Assembly (NCBI RefSeq): GCF_918797525.1
Contig: NZ_OU963893.1
Coordinates: 1,240,001-1,304,000 of the forward strand
Length of the DNA stretch: 64,000 bases
Origin: an unidentified bacterial endosymbiont
Lineage (GTDB): Bacteria; Pseudomonadota; Gammaproteobacteria; Enterobacterales; Enterobacteriaceae
Direction of reading: 5' to 3'
The notes beneath the pieces were generated by a model, which did not search any database, was not told where the DNA came from, and saw only the letters and a list, made by a program, of their open reading frames with translations. Position numbers and translations under genes: made by a program. The first letter of the stretch is position 1; each line of letters starts with the position of its first letter. This document shows positions 49,401-59,139 of the stretch, one piece after another.

Positions 49401-52400
49401 ACCGTTACTCGCCGACGCGGTAAAGGCATGAGGGCCTTCACTCAGCGCTGGCGTAGTGAACGTCCAGTTGCCCGATGCGTTTGCGACCACCGTGCCCATC
49501 GGCACGCCGTTGTTAAACAGGGTAACGGTGGCGTTTGGCTGCGCCGTTCCGCTCAGGGTCGGGGTGGTGTCATCAGTGGTTTTACCGTTGGTCAGATTCC
49601 CGGTGATGGTGCCGACGTTATCGTTAATGGTGGCGATAACCGGCGCGTCAGGCAGAGTGGTAAACGGTGCCGTGACCGTGGCGCTGGAGCCAGCGTTACC
49701 GGCTTTATCCGTGGCGAAGGCCAGCAGCGTTTCGCCGCTGGTCTGCGCCGGGCTGATGGTGGCGTTAAAGTTGCCGTTGCCGTCCGCCGTGGCGGTGCCC
49801 AGTACCGTGCCGGTGCTGGTGGTGATAGTGACCGTGCTGCCCGCTTCTGCCGTACCGGTTACTTGCGTTCCATTAACGATCACCGCCAGCGCCAGCGGCA
49901 GCGCCGGTGGTGTGATATCCACCGTAATTGAGGTGATGGAGGATGCCGGGCTGGTATTGCCCGCCGCATCGGTCGCCGTGGCAGTGAAGTTATGTTGCCC
50001 TTCCGTCAGCGTCGTGCTGGTCTGCCCCAGCGTCCAGTTGCCGTTAGCATCGGCGGTCACGGTGCCGACCAGCGTGGTGCCGTCGTAGATCCTGACCGTT
50101 GCATTAGCCTCAGCGGTACCGTTGAGGGTTGGACGGGTATCGTTGGTCGGGTTGTTGCCGACCATCGGTCCGGTAATGCTGCCCACATCATCGACGACCG
50201 CGCTAATAACCGGCGCGACGGGTGCGGTAGCATCCACAACAACCGTAAAGCCCGCCGTCGGTGGGCTGATGTTGCCCGCCGCGTCGATCGCTCTGATGGT
50301 AAGGGTATGGGACCCCTCCGTCAGCGCGGTGGTTGGCGTAAAGCTCCAGTTGCCGCCAGTGGCCACCACGCTGCCAATCAGCGTACCGCCATCGTAAATA
50401 TTTACCGTGGAACCAGCCTCTGCCGTGCCGTTCAGCGTCGGCAGTGCATCGTTGGTCAACTGGCCGTTGGTCAGATTGACGGTGGCCCCGATGTCGTCCA
50501 CAACGGAGGTCAGAACCGGCGCTGCAGGCGGCGTGGTATCGATATTAACCACGAAGTTGTTAGATGCGCTGCTGACGTTGCCCGCCGCATCGGTTGCCGT
50601 TGCGCTGAGGGTATGAGCACCACTGGTTAGCGGCGTGGTGAGCTGAATCGACCATTTACCGTCGGCGCCCGCCGTGGCCTGGCCGATTTGCGTTCCGTTC
50701 TCAAACAGGCGTATGACGGCGTTAGCTTCGCTGGTGCCGTTGAGCACCGGCAGCGTGTCGTCGGTGACCTGGCCGCTGCCAAAGGTGCCGGTAATGGAAC
50801 CCTGATCGTCAACGCCCTGACTGATGATTGGCGCGACAGGTGCGACGGTATCTACGACCACCGTGAACCCAGACGACGGTTGGCTGAGGTTGCCGGCCGC
50901 ATCGGTCGCCGTCAGCGTCAACGTATGGCTGCCGTTGGCCAGCGGGGTGGTCGGGGTAAAGGTCCAGTTGCCCGCACCGTCTGCGGTGGTCTGGGCAATT
51001 AACACCCCGTTATCGTAGAAACGGAGCACGGCGTTGGCTTCAGCGGTTCCCGTAAGGGTCGGCTGGGTATCGTTGGTTGCCTGGCCGCTGGTGAGCGCGC
51101 CGGTCGACGGCAATTGATCGTCAGTGACGGTGTTAATCACCGGTGGGACAGGAATGCCGGTATCGACGGTCAGGTCAAACAGCGTGGTGCCGGTGCTGGT
51201 GTTCCCCGCCGCGTCCGTTGCCGTCAGGCTCAGCGGATGCGGCCCTTCGCCCAGAGGCGTGGTTGGCGTAAAAGTCCAGGTGCCGGAGGCATTCACCAGG
51301 GCGGTGCCAATCTCCACGTTATTATCAAAGATATGAATAGTGGAGCCGATTTCCCCGGTGCCGTTGAAGGTTGGCTGGGTGTCGTTGGTGGCAGAGCCGG
51401 TGGTCAAGGTTCCGGTGACCGGACCGACATCATCCACCACGCTGGTTAACGCAGGCGCGATCGGGCTGACGGTATCGACGGTCAGATTAAAGGCCGATGA
51501 ATTGGCGGACACGTTGCCTGCGGCGTCGCTGGCGTTAATGCGAATGCTGTGCGCACCCTCAGGCAGTGCGGTCGCCGGGGTCCATGTCCAGGTTCCATCG
51601 CCTCCTACCACAACGGTCGCAATTTCAGCGCCATTATCAAGAATATGGAGAGTATCACCCGCGGTTCCCGTCCCGGCGAGGGTAGGGGTGTTGTCGTTAG
51701 TGACCTGGCCCGACGTCAGCACACCATTTACGCCACCCGGGACGTTATCCGTGACGGTGGTGAGAACGGGCGCATCTGGCGCAAGGGTGTCGACGATCAC
51801 GCTGTACGAGTTGGATGGCGCACTGACGTTACCCAGCGGGTCGGTGGCGATAACGTTGAAGGTATGGTTGCCTTCACCCAGCGCAGAGGCCGGGGTGAAG
51901 GTCCAGGCCCCCGATGCGTTGGCCTGCACGGTGCCAATCTGGGTTGCCCCTTCAAAAATGGCAATGGTGCTGTTGGCTTCCGCCGTGCCTGAAAGCACCG
52001 GCGTGGCGTCGTTGGTTTCCCCACCGCTCGGTACGTTGACAACCGTGCCTACGTTATCCTCTGCTCCCGTAATCACCGGCGTGGTCGAAACCGTATCGAC
52101 GATGATGTCAAACGGGGCCGAGGCGGGACCCTGGTTACCCGCCGGGTCGGTCGCGCGGATCGTGAGCGTGTGGGTATCGTTGCTCAGAGCAGCGGAAGGC
52201 GTAAAGCTCCATGCGCCTGTCGCACCGACCACCGCGCTGCCCAGCAGATTGCCGTTATCGTAAACGGAAATGGTGTCTCCTGGCGTTGCGGTGCCGCTCA
52301 GGGTTGGACGGTCGTCGTTGGTAGCCTGGCCGTTAGTGAGTGGCCCTGTGCCTGGCCCCACGTCATCCGTCACGGCACCGATCGTCGGTGCCAGCGGCGC

Positions 52401-55400
52401 GGTGGTATCAATCGTCACCGTCGACGCCGGAGAGCGACCGCTGGTTTCAGCCCCTACCGTTGCGGTAACTTCGAAACGGTGTAGCCCCTCCGTCAGCGGC
52501 GTAGCCGGCGTGTAACTCCAGGCCCCGGTGGCGGCGTCTGCGACCAGGGTATCCAGTACCACGCCGTCAAGATAAATTGTGACGGTGCTGCCTGCCACGG
52601 CGGTGCCGTTGAGCGTTGGGGTGGTGTCGTCGGAGGCGCTGCCTTTCACATCGCCGGTGAGAGCACCGACGTTATCAACGATGGTGGTGATGACCGGGAT
52701 AGCCGGCAGATCCGGGGTATCAACGACGGTAAACGGCGCGTCAGGGCTAATGTTTCCGGCAGCGTCGCTCGCCGTGACCTGAAGGGTCGTTGGGTTGGTT
52801 TGCGCAGGCGTCAGCGCAATAGAGAAGCTTCCGTCTGTCCCTGCGACGCCCGTACCAATAATGGTCGTGCCGTCACGTACCACGATGGTGGTACCGGCCT
52901 CAGCATTCCCGGTAAGCGGCGTACCTTGCTCAGTCAGTGCCAGATCGGTTGGCGCATTTGGCGCCTGGTTGTCTACGGTCACATTGACGGTGGTGGCGCC
53001 CGATACATTACCTGCGGCGTCTCTGGAGGTGACCACCAGGCTGTGCGCGGCGTTATCGGCCAGGACAGGATCTGGCGTCCATGTCCAGCTACCATCGGCC
53101 TGAACGGTGGCGGTAACGGCTGAAAGCGTACCGTCGACGCTGACGGTGATTGTCGTGCCCGGTTCACCGGTTCCGCTCAGGGTTGGGGTCGTGTCGCGGG
53201 TATAGTGAATGCCATCGACAAGGTTGCTGGCGCCGACGGTGGTCAACAGCGGCGTCGTTGGCGCAACGGTATCGATTGTGACCGTGTAAACCCCGCTGGT
53301 GCCGCTGACGTTACCGGCCGCATCAACGGAAGAGGCGGTGAGCGACAGTGTTCCATCCGCCAGTGCGGCTGGCGTGTATGACCACGCCCCGGCCACGATG
53401 TCGACACGGGCGATCTCTACTCCGTTGTTGTAAATAATGACCCGATCGCCGGTACTGCCGGTTCCGGAGATAGTTGGCGTAGTGTCGGTGGTTGACCCAC
53501 CCGATGCCACGCCCCCGGCCAGGGTGATTTCCGGCGTGGCGGGCGCAGAGGTATCTACGCTGAAGGCGAAACCGGTGGAAGGCGCGGAAACGTTACCCGC
53601 CTCATCCGTTGCGGTGGTCGTAATAGAGTGACTGGCTTCCCCCAGCGGTGAGGCCGCGTCTGGTCGCCACGTCCAGTTACCATCCGCGCCGACGGTCGCC
53701 TGGCCAATCTGCACGGCGGTATCGCCGTTCACGCTATCGTAAATAGTGATCACATCGTTCGGCGTGCCTGTGCCGCTGAATACCGGACGGTCGTCGTTGG
53801 TGCTGGTGCCCGCCGTGATTGATCCTGTAATTTGATCAACGTTGTCGGTGAGGGTCGGCGCAGTCGGGGTCGCCGGCGCGTCGGTATCGATGGTTATTTG
53901 AATCGGCTGCGATGGCGCACTTTCATTACCCGCGCCATCCTTCGCGGTGACGGTCAGCGTCAGGTTATAGGTACCGTCGTCCAGACCACCCGGTGGCGTC
54001 CAGGTCCAGGCGCCGCCAGGCGGGATCACCACGGTACCCAGTATGTCATCCCCGTTATAAATGGTGATGGTATCGCCCACTGTCCCCGTTCCGCTCAGCG
54101 TTGGGTTGGTATCACGGGTGATATCGCCCGAGCCAAGCGTAACGTCTGTGCCATCCGGATTTACCACTACGGCTGGCGTCTCTGGCGTATCCGGTGCCAG
54201 CGTATCAACGATGATAACGATGGGACTGGATGTCGTCGTCGTCCCCGCGCCGTTGGTGGCAACCACGGTCAGGGAGTGCGTGCCATCCGTCAGCGGGGTG
54301 GTGGGGGTGAAGGTCCAGTTGCCCGCGCTATCCACCGTGGCGGTGCCAATAGGATTTGCCCCGTCAAAGACGGTTATGGAGGTGCCCGGGTCGGTAGTGC
54401 CTGACATCAGCGGCAATGCGTCATCGGTTGCATCGCCACTGCTGATTGGCCCCGTGTTAGGCCCGACATCATCGGTAAGGGTTCCAATTACCGGCACAGA
54501 CGGCGCGTCGGTGAAAATGTTCAGCGCAAAATCAGCGGAAGGGAGGCTCTGGTTACCGGCGGCATCGGTGGTGATCGTCGTTAGCGTGTAATTACCGTCA
54601 GGGATAGGATCGACTGGCGTAAAGGTCCATGCGCCGTTTTGCCCTACGACCACCGTCCCGAGGGGATCTCCGTCAAGCAGAACCGTGATCGTCGCGCCGG
54701 GTTCGCCTGAACCATTCAGCGTAGGGCGGTTATCATTGGTTAACTGACCGCTGGTAATGGCACCGGTCACGCTATCCATATCATCGACCACGCTATTCAC
54801 CTCAGGCGCGTCCGGGACCCGGGTGTCGACGGTAATGCTCCAGCTGTTGGACAGTGCGCTGTTATTGCCCGCGGTATCTGCGGCTGAGGCGGTAAAGATG
54901 TGCCCGCCCTCGCTCAGTGCAGGGGGGGTAAAGCTCCAGTTGCCGCTTCCGTCGACCTGAACGGTATCCACCAGCGTGCCGTTATCGAAAATGGAGATGA
55001 TAGCGCCCGCCTGGCCAGTGCCCCGGATCAGCGGCGTGTTATCGTTGGTGATGGCATTATTGCCCAGCAGGCCGGTATTGGCGTCCACGTTGTCTTCCAG
55101 CGAGACAATCACCGGCACCGACGGTGGGGTGACGTCCGGGGCGTTAACCGGGGTGGAATCCCCGATATTGCCCGTTGGATCCTGTGCGCTTACGTCGAGG
55201 GTTTCGCCATTTTTCTGTGGCGGCGTGAGGGTGACGGTGAAGTTCCCGTTATCGTCGACATTGCCCGTGCCGATGGTGGTGGTCCCCTGTTTGACTGTGA
55301 CCGTGGTACCCGGCTCCGCGCTGCCGGTCAGCGTCGTGCCATCCGGGCTGACTGCCAGCCCGGATGGCGCGTCTGGCGCGGTGGTGTCCGGCGCCGTTGT

Positions 55401-58400
55401 CTGTGTCGCCGGGCTGGTATTGCCTGCGTCATCTTGGGCGGTGACATCCAGCACTTCGCCGTTATTTTGTGCCGGGCTTAATGGAATGGTGAACGTACCA
55501 TCCCCGCCCACCGGGCCTGAACCGACCGTGTTGCCGTCCGGATCCTTAATGGTGACGGTGCTGCCTGGCTCCGCACTACCCTGAATGCTCTCGCCATCGG
55601 GCGCAACGACCACGCCGGTTGGGCTATTCGGGGCGGTACTGTCCGGAGCGGTGGCATCGGTACCGGTGCTGCCGTTACCCGCTTTGTCTGTGGCGGTGAC
55701 CGACAGGGTCTCACCATTTTTTTGCGCAGGTGCGATGGTTACGGTAAAGCTGCCATCGTTCCCGGCAACGGCGGTTCCCAGCGTCACGCCGTTAGCATCT
55801 TTCACGGTAACGGTGCTGCCTGCCTCCGCACTCCCGATGACCTGAGTGCCGTTTGCGAGGACTTCGACATCGTCCGGCGCCGAAGGTGGCGCGGTATCTA
55901 CGATGATGTTGAAGGTAACAGACTCACCGCTGGTGCCCGCCGGCGTGGTGGCCGTGGCGGTGATAATGTGTGTGGCATCAAGCAGGATCGGCGACGCGAA
56001 ACTCCACTCGCCGCTGGCATTAGCAAGCGTCGTGCCAAGCAACACGCCATTGTCATAGATTTCAATGACGGCATTAGCCACCGAGGTCCCGCTAATAAGC
56101 GGGGTGTTATCGTTTGTCGCCTGCCCGAAACCAACCGAGACTGGATCCGGCCCGTTGTCATTATCCACGCGGATGATGATCGGCGTATCCGGGAAGCCCG
56201 AGTCGCTGGCGTTAAATGGCGTCGAATTTCCGGTGTTTCCGGCCGCATCCTCTGCAACTGCGGTGAGCGCTTTGCCATCGGTTTGTGCAGGCGAAACGCG
56301 TACGGAGAAGCGACCGTCCGCCCCGGCGATCCCTTGCCCGATTAAGGTTGTACCGTCATAGATGGAAACGGTGCTGCCCGCCTCTGCCTGACCGGTGACA
56401 AAAATACCGGTATCCGCCATCGGGTCGACCTGAGGCGGCTCTGGCGGCGTGGTATCGACAATAAAGTTTATGGCTTCGGAAGGCGGGCTCTGATTGCCAG
56501 CCGGATCGCTTTCACGCACGGTGATCGCGTGCGAGCCTTCCGCCAGCGGCGTGGCTGGCGTGTAGTTCCATAATCCATTCGCCCCCACGGTGACGGTGGC
56601 CACCTGCTGACCGTTATCATAAATAGTGATGGTATTGCCCGGGGTGCCTTGTCCGCTCAGCCCCGGACGGGTTTCATCCGTTCTGTCGCCGTTCTCGACC
56701 GATCCGACAATCGTCCCTGCACCGTCATTAACAACGACGGCCACGGGCGTTGCGGGCGGAGTGATATCCACGGTAAAGCTAAAGCTTCCGCTGGCAGGCG
56801 TTGTATTGCCCGCAGTGTCCGTGGAGGTCAGGGTTATCTGGTGCGTTCCCTCGCCGAGGTTCGCCGTCGGTGAGAAGGTCCATTGTCCGTTAGCGGCAAC
56901 GGTGGTTTGCCCGAGATAGGCACCCTTGTCGTAGAAAGTGATGACCGTACCCGCTTCGCCGGTTCCGGTAAACGTCGGGCGTGGGTCGTCAGTTACCTGG
57001 CCACTGGTGAGTGGTCCTTTTATCGTTCCGGTATCATCCGTGACGCTGCCCAGAACGGGGATGACTGGCCCTGTGGTATCGACAATGAGGGTGAACCCAC
57101 CGGAGGCGGGGCCGGTATTGCCTGCTGCGTCTGTCGCTTTAACGGTGAACTGATGGCTACCTTCACCGAGAGTATTGCCGGGTGTGAACATCCACTTGCC
57201 GCTGGCATCGGCTTTTACGGTGCCAACTAACACGCCTTTGTCGTACAGGTTGAGGGTTGCATTGGCTTCGGCGGTGCCGGTCAAGGTTGGCCGTTGATCG
57301 TTAGTACTGCCGCCGTTAGCGATAGCGCCAGTACCAGGGTTAACGTCATCGCTCACGCTGGTAATGACGGGTGCCTGCGGCGCAAGTGTATCCACCACAA
57401 ACGAAACCGCCCCGGAAGCCGGGCTGGTGTTCCCTGACGTATCTGTTGCCGTTGCCGTGAGGGCGTGATTTCCTTCCGTCAGGGCGGTTGAGGGGGTGAA
57501 AGTCCACTTCCCTTCGCCGTCGACCTTCACGGAGCCAATGGCTTTGCCATTATCGTAAATGGTTATGGTCGTGCCAGGCTCGCCGGTGCCGCTGAGCGTC
57601 GGTCTGGCGTCATTGGTCTGTTGTCCGTTGCTGACAGGGCCTGTTACCGTACCAACGTTATCACTCACCAGAACAATATCGGGCGCATCGGGCGCCGTGA
57701 TGTCAGGTGCGGTGGCGTGCGTCTCTTTACTGATATTCCCTGAGCTGTCGGTCGCGGTGGCGCTGATTTCCTGGCCGTTGGTCAACGGCGTGCCCAGATC
57801 GATGGTGAAGTTGCCATCGCTACCCGTTTTACCGGCGCCAATCACATTACCTTCACTGTCTTTGAGCGTGATGGTGCTGCCAGGTTCAGCTTTGCCGGTG
57901 ACGGTTTTTCCATCCCCTGAAATCTGCAGGCTGGCTGGGGCATTCGGTGGCGTGGTGTCTGGTTCGGAAGGATTGCCAGGATTCCCCGGGTTACCTGGGT
58001 TGCTTATATCGTCATCGCCGCCGCCACCACCACCGCCGCTACTGGCCGCGATAGCTATCCCACCCGCGACGGCCAGCCCACCTAACACCCAAGGCCAGGC
58101 GGCTGCCCCACTGGCATCGCTACCTGACGCGGCCAGTAGTACGTCCGTGGAGGCGATAGATTCGTAGGTGCCGGCACCGGTTGGATCGGCAATCCACCAT
58201 AATGCGCCGTCGCTCTCGGCCAGAACCAACTGGCTCGCCCCCTCTGCGTCAGCGACATAAAAATTCTTGAGGGTGATCACTTCGCCGGAGTGGAGCGAAA
58301 TAACCAGATCGTTCCCGCTGCGTGTGTACTGTGCGATATCGGCTCGCTCTACATGAAGTTCAACGATTGAGGAGTGGCTCAGCGTAACCTGAGAGCCTTC

Positions 58401-58451
58401 CGTAGTCGTTTCCACGCCAGTAAGTTTCGAGATAACAGAGATTTGGCTCAT
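46410..58451 (-). CDS. bapA: Giant BapA-like biofilm adhesin, 4013 residues
   Basis: A very large secreted adhesin for cell-cell adhesion and biofilm. Order: N-terminal retention-type domain (1-117); a hydrophobic segment (118-137); a Gly/Asp/Pro/Asn-rich linker with SGGGGGGGDDD and NPG repeats (138-165). Then come about 30 tandem Ig-like modules (about 165-3115), 22 long and 8 short by eye, usually joined by DTxAPxAP. The C-terminal part has three or more VCBS/BapA-type modules (about 3115-3880). The last 130 residues are a type I secretion target domain (SSEHNDIITGTAYADTLIYQ). No signal peptide. It heads an operon with its exporter. Confidence 0.93.
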   Translation of the reverse strand: MSQISVISKLTGVETTTEGSQVTLSHSSIVELHVERADIAQYTRSGNDLVISLHSGEVITLKNFYVADAEGASQLVLAESDGALWWIADPTGAGTYESIASTDVLLAASGSDASGAAAWPWVLGGLAVAGGIAIAASSGGGGGGGDDDISNPGNPGNPGNPSEPDTTPPNAPASLQISGDGKTVTGKAEPGSTITLKDSEGNVIGAGKTGSDGNFTIDLGTPLTNGQEISATATDSSGNISKETHATAPDITAPDAPDIVLVSDNVGTVTGPVSNGQQTNDARPTLSGTGEPGTTITIYDNGKAIGSVKVDGEGKWTFTPSTALTEGNHALTATATDTSGNTSPASGAVSFVVDTLAPQAPVITSVSDDVNPGTGAIANGGSTNDQRPTLTGTAEANATLNLYDKGVLVGTVKADASGKWMFTPGNTLGEGSHQFTVKATDAAGNTGPASGGFTLIVDTTGPVIPVLGSVTDDTGTIKGPLTSGQVTDDPRPTFTGTGEAGTVITFYDKGAYLGQTTVAANGQWTFSPTANLGEGTHQITLTSTDTAGNTTPASGSFSFTVDITPPATPVAVVVNDGAGTIVGSVENGDRTDETRPGLSGQGTPGNTITIYDNGQQVATVTVGANGLWNYTPATPLAEGSHAITVRESDPAGNQSPPSEAINFIVDTTPPEPPQVDPMADTGIFVTGQAEAGSTVSIYDGTTLIGQGIAGADGRFSVRVSPAQTDGKALTAVAEDAAGNTGNSTPFNASDSGFPDTPIIIRVDNDNGPDPVSVGFGQATNDNTPLISGTSVANAVIEIYDNGVLLGTTLANASGEWSFASPILLDATHIITATATTPAGTSGESVTFNIIVDTAPPSAPDDVEVLANGTQVIGSAEAGSTVTVKDANGVTLGTAVAGNDGSFTVTIAPAQKNGETLSVTATDKAGNGSTGTDATAPDSTAPNSPTGVVVAPDGESIQGSAEPGSTVTIKDPDGNTVGSGPVGGDGTFTIPLSPAQNNGEVLDVTAQDDAGNTSPATQTTAPDTTAPDAPSGLAVSPDGTTLTGSAEPGTTVTVKQGTTTIGTGNVDDNGNFTVTLTPPQKNGETLDVSAQDPTGNIGDSTPVNAPDVTPPSVPVIVSLEDNVDANTGLLGNNAITNDNTPLIRGTGQAGAIISIFDNGTLVDTVQVDGSGNWSFTPPALSEGGHIFTASAADTAGNNSALSNSWSITVDTRVPDAPEVNSVVDDMDSVTGAITSGQLTNDNRPTLNGSGEPGATITVLLDGDPLGTVVVGQNGAWTFTPVDPIPDGNYTLTTITTDAAGNQSLPSADFALNIFTDAPSVPVIGTLTDDVGPNTGPISSGDATDDALPLMSGTTDPGTSITVFDGANPIGTATVDSAGNWTFTPTTPLTDGTHSLTVVATNGAGTTTTSSPIVIIVDTLAPDTPETPAVVVNPDGTDVTLGSGDITRDTNPTLSGTGTVGDTITIYNGDDILGTVVIPPGGAWTWTPPGGLDDGTYNLTLTVTAKDGAGNESAPSQPIQITIDTDAPATPTAPTLTDNVDQITGSITAGTSTNDDRPVFSGTGTPNDVITIYDSVNGDTAVQIGQATVGADGNWTWRPDAASPLGEASHSITTTATDEAGNVSAPSTGFAFSVDTSAPATPEITLAGGVASGGSTTDTTPTISGTGSTGDRVIIYNNGVEIARVDIVAGAWSYTPAALADGTLSLTASSVDAAGNVSGTSGVYTVTIDTVAPTTPLLTTVGASNLVDGIHYTRDTTPTLSGTGEPGTTITVSVDGTLSAVTATVQADGSWTWTPDPVLADNAAHSLVVTSRDAAGNVSGATTVNVTVDNQAPNAPTDLALTEQGTPLTGNAEAGTTIVVRDGTTIIGTGVAGTDGSFSIALTPAQTNPTTLQVTASDAAGNISPDAPFTVVDTPDLPAIPVITTIVDNVGALTGDVKGSASDDTTPTLNGTAVAGSTVTIYLDGVVLDTLVADAATGAWSYTPATPLTEGLHRFEVTATVGAETSGRSPASTVTIDTTAPLAPTIGAVTDDVGPGTGPLTNGQATNDDRPTLSGTATPGDTISVYDNGNLLGSAVVGATGAWSFTPSAALSNDTHTLTIRATDPAGNQGPASAPFDIIVDTVSTTPVITGAEDNVGTVVNVPSGGETNDATPVLSGTAEANSTIAIFEGATQIGTVQANASGAWTFTPASALGEGNHTFNVIATDPLGNVSAPSNSYSVIVDTLAPDAPVLTTVTDNVPGGVNGVLTSGQVTNDNTPTLAGTGTAGDTLHILDNGAEIATVVVGGDGTWTWTPATALPEGAHSIRINASDAAGNVSANSSAFNLTVDTVSPIAPALTSVVDDVGPVTGTLTTGSATNDTQPTFNGTGEIGSTIHIFDNNVEIGTALVNASGTWTFTPTTPLGEGPHPLSLTATDAAGNTSTGTTLFDLTVDTGIPVPPVINTVTDDQLPSTGALTSGQATNDTQPTLTGTAEANAVLRFYDNGVLIAQTTADGAGNWTFTPTTPLANGSHTLTLTATDAAGNLSQPSSGFTVVVDTVAPVAPIISQGVDDQGSITGTFGSGQVTDDTLPVLNGTSEANAVIRLFENGTQIGQATAGADGKWSIQLTTPLTSGAHTLSATATDAAGNVSSASNNFVVNIDTTPPAAPVLTSVVDDIGATVNLTNGQLTNDALPTLNGTAEAGSTVNIYDGGTLIGSVVATGGNWSFTPTTALTEGSHTLTIRAIDAAGNISPPTAGFTVVVDATAPVAPVISAVVDDVGSITGPMVGNNPTNDTRPTLNGTAEANATVRIYDGTTLVGTVTADANGNWTLGQTSTTLTEGQHNFTATATDAAGNTSPASSITSITVDITPPALPLALAVIVNGTQVTGTAEAGSTVTITTSTGTVLGTATADGNGNFNATISPAQTSGETLLAFATDKAGNAGSSATVTAPFTTLPDAPVIATINDNVGTITGNLTNGKTTDDTTPTLSGTAQPNATVTLFNNGVPMGTVVANASGNWTFTTPALSEGPHAFTASASNGTGTGPVSSATTVIVDVTGPTLPTGTFNADGSVLTGSAEAGSTVTIRLADGSTVTTTAGSNGTYSYTFLNKQTEGQTLQITATDAAGNPSLPASVLAPVVPLSASTNVEELELSTTATVTNSQYSDYGFLLVGALGNVLTLLGNDTAQVGFTVGSGGSADITVNANATGAVLSLLNTLELVVQRFDAVNNTWTTVVNTGQPQFADLLTLGSTGVSLNLNGLASGQYRVLSYNTNLLATGSYTSIDVGVKETSAGVVTGETSLGGNVILDVDPTTGSDNAPAGTTVTAVTNALGVVTNVTTDGTVIQGQYGTLTINRDGSYTYTLTNTSASVVGRTENFTYTITHNGTSASANLVLSLGAGTTANSIVAVDNSASLTFDTTVNEINNGTSSQGGFTVVGINLGNTLGLNLLDDLSNPIIYSVEEGTTRTMTIQASVGGVALASVFDLYVYKFNDATQTFEQTRVQPGWLRAPLLGGTSSTLTLNLPSGEYLFLLNTAAGITALTAYTLNVLEDHVYSVSSVSTSTAGNVLADDIAPSGTVVSEVNGVAINNSGVTNIVGEYGTLTINSSGQYTYTLKTGVGADHISTPDTFVYTIKAPNGAKDTASLNITPTARAMDAVNDISDVLNVTSVHHTTGYSDTSVGSASWNAALLSSSSGNGSGTFVVDANTALHDIVLHFNVASLLTLGGLTVNWAISQGGTTLKTGSFGGGLLLGGTANIAVTGLDLNAGTYTLSYTGSMPALGVGPVTITPSVTGTSYSLTQYDSTSGHTVNGNIFDGTDSAGAMDQLNSVDTRLSVTGYNGVTTTLDPYTGSATVNVVGHYGTLAIAADGHYTYTLNSGVSLATITSKEVFNYTLTDAAGKTDTATLTINMAPQFISSEHNDIITGTAYADTLIYQVLNNTAGNATAGNVNSTAGDHWTNFSLAQGDKIDIGDLLVGWNGSAATLGNYVSVSQSGGNTVISIDRDGTGSAYTKSTLVTLDSVQTTYDELVNQQHIIT

Positions 58452-59094
58452 ATTATTATTACTCCAGCAGAGTTGTCATTGACGGCGTGCAAGATGAGCC
58501 ACCTCTGTGCGAAGGGTTGAGCGCACTCCCGGCAGAGTTGCTGTCAGTTATGCAGCACTCACCGTAACGTTTTTTAGCGCGATCGATGCCCGCCCGCATA
58601 TAGAGTGGCAACATCAGAGCGAATCTAATTATTTAGAACAGGTATTATCGTCTTTTTGATTTTCGATGAATGTTAAACCCTGTGATTAATAGAGGAATTT
58701 ATTTAACACTATGAAAATGATATAGCCAGAAAAGACGGGATATGCAAATTAAGCGGCTGTAAACACTTTGAAATACATTGAAGAGGAGGTTAACTCATTG
58801 CTGTTAGTTATATATTGGTTTTCTTTAAGTATTTGTAATTTATGTTTTTTGTTATTTTTGATGGGTTGAAAATATATCGCCGTTAGCGAAGCGGCAATAA
58901 GCAGGGGGCGTGTTTTTTATTTCTGTGTGCAATTTTTATTTACCGCTGCTTAATTCGGGTTTAAGTTAGGGTAAAGTTCCGTTAAAGGATATATTATATT
59001 TACGACCATTATTTAAATATATTCTGGTAGGCAGGCGATAATCTGCTAGTAAGGCGGAGAAGTAACCAAAAGACTATTTGATTAAATTACCTGC
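58452..59094. promoter_or_regulatory. bapA upstream region
   Basis: About 640 bp of AT-rich sequence between the bapA start and the next gene. No open frame with a ribosome binding site is visible. It must hold the promoter of bapA and its export genes. In Salmonella bapA is under CsgD control, but no site can be recognised by eye here. Confidence 0.5.
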
Positions 59095-59123
59095 AGACAA
59101 AAAAAGGCCGCGAATGCGGCCTT
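59095..59123 (-). terminator. Terminator of the small periplasmic protein gene
   Basis: AAGGCCGC (59104-59111) and GCGGCCTT (59116-59123) form an 8-bp stem; on the minus strand it is followed by a run of seven T residues. It lies 16 bp past the stop codon. Confidence 0.92.
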
Positions 59124-59139
59124 GTAGGAACAGTGGCAA

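Noticed and set aside
46248..58167. Many plus-strand open frames of 60-300 codons opposite the giant adhesin gene
   Set aside because: They are antisense shadows of a GC-rich, codon-biased repeat gene, have arginine/valine-rich nonsense composition repeated with module spacing, and lack ribosome binding sites.
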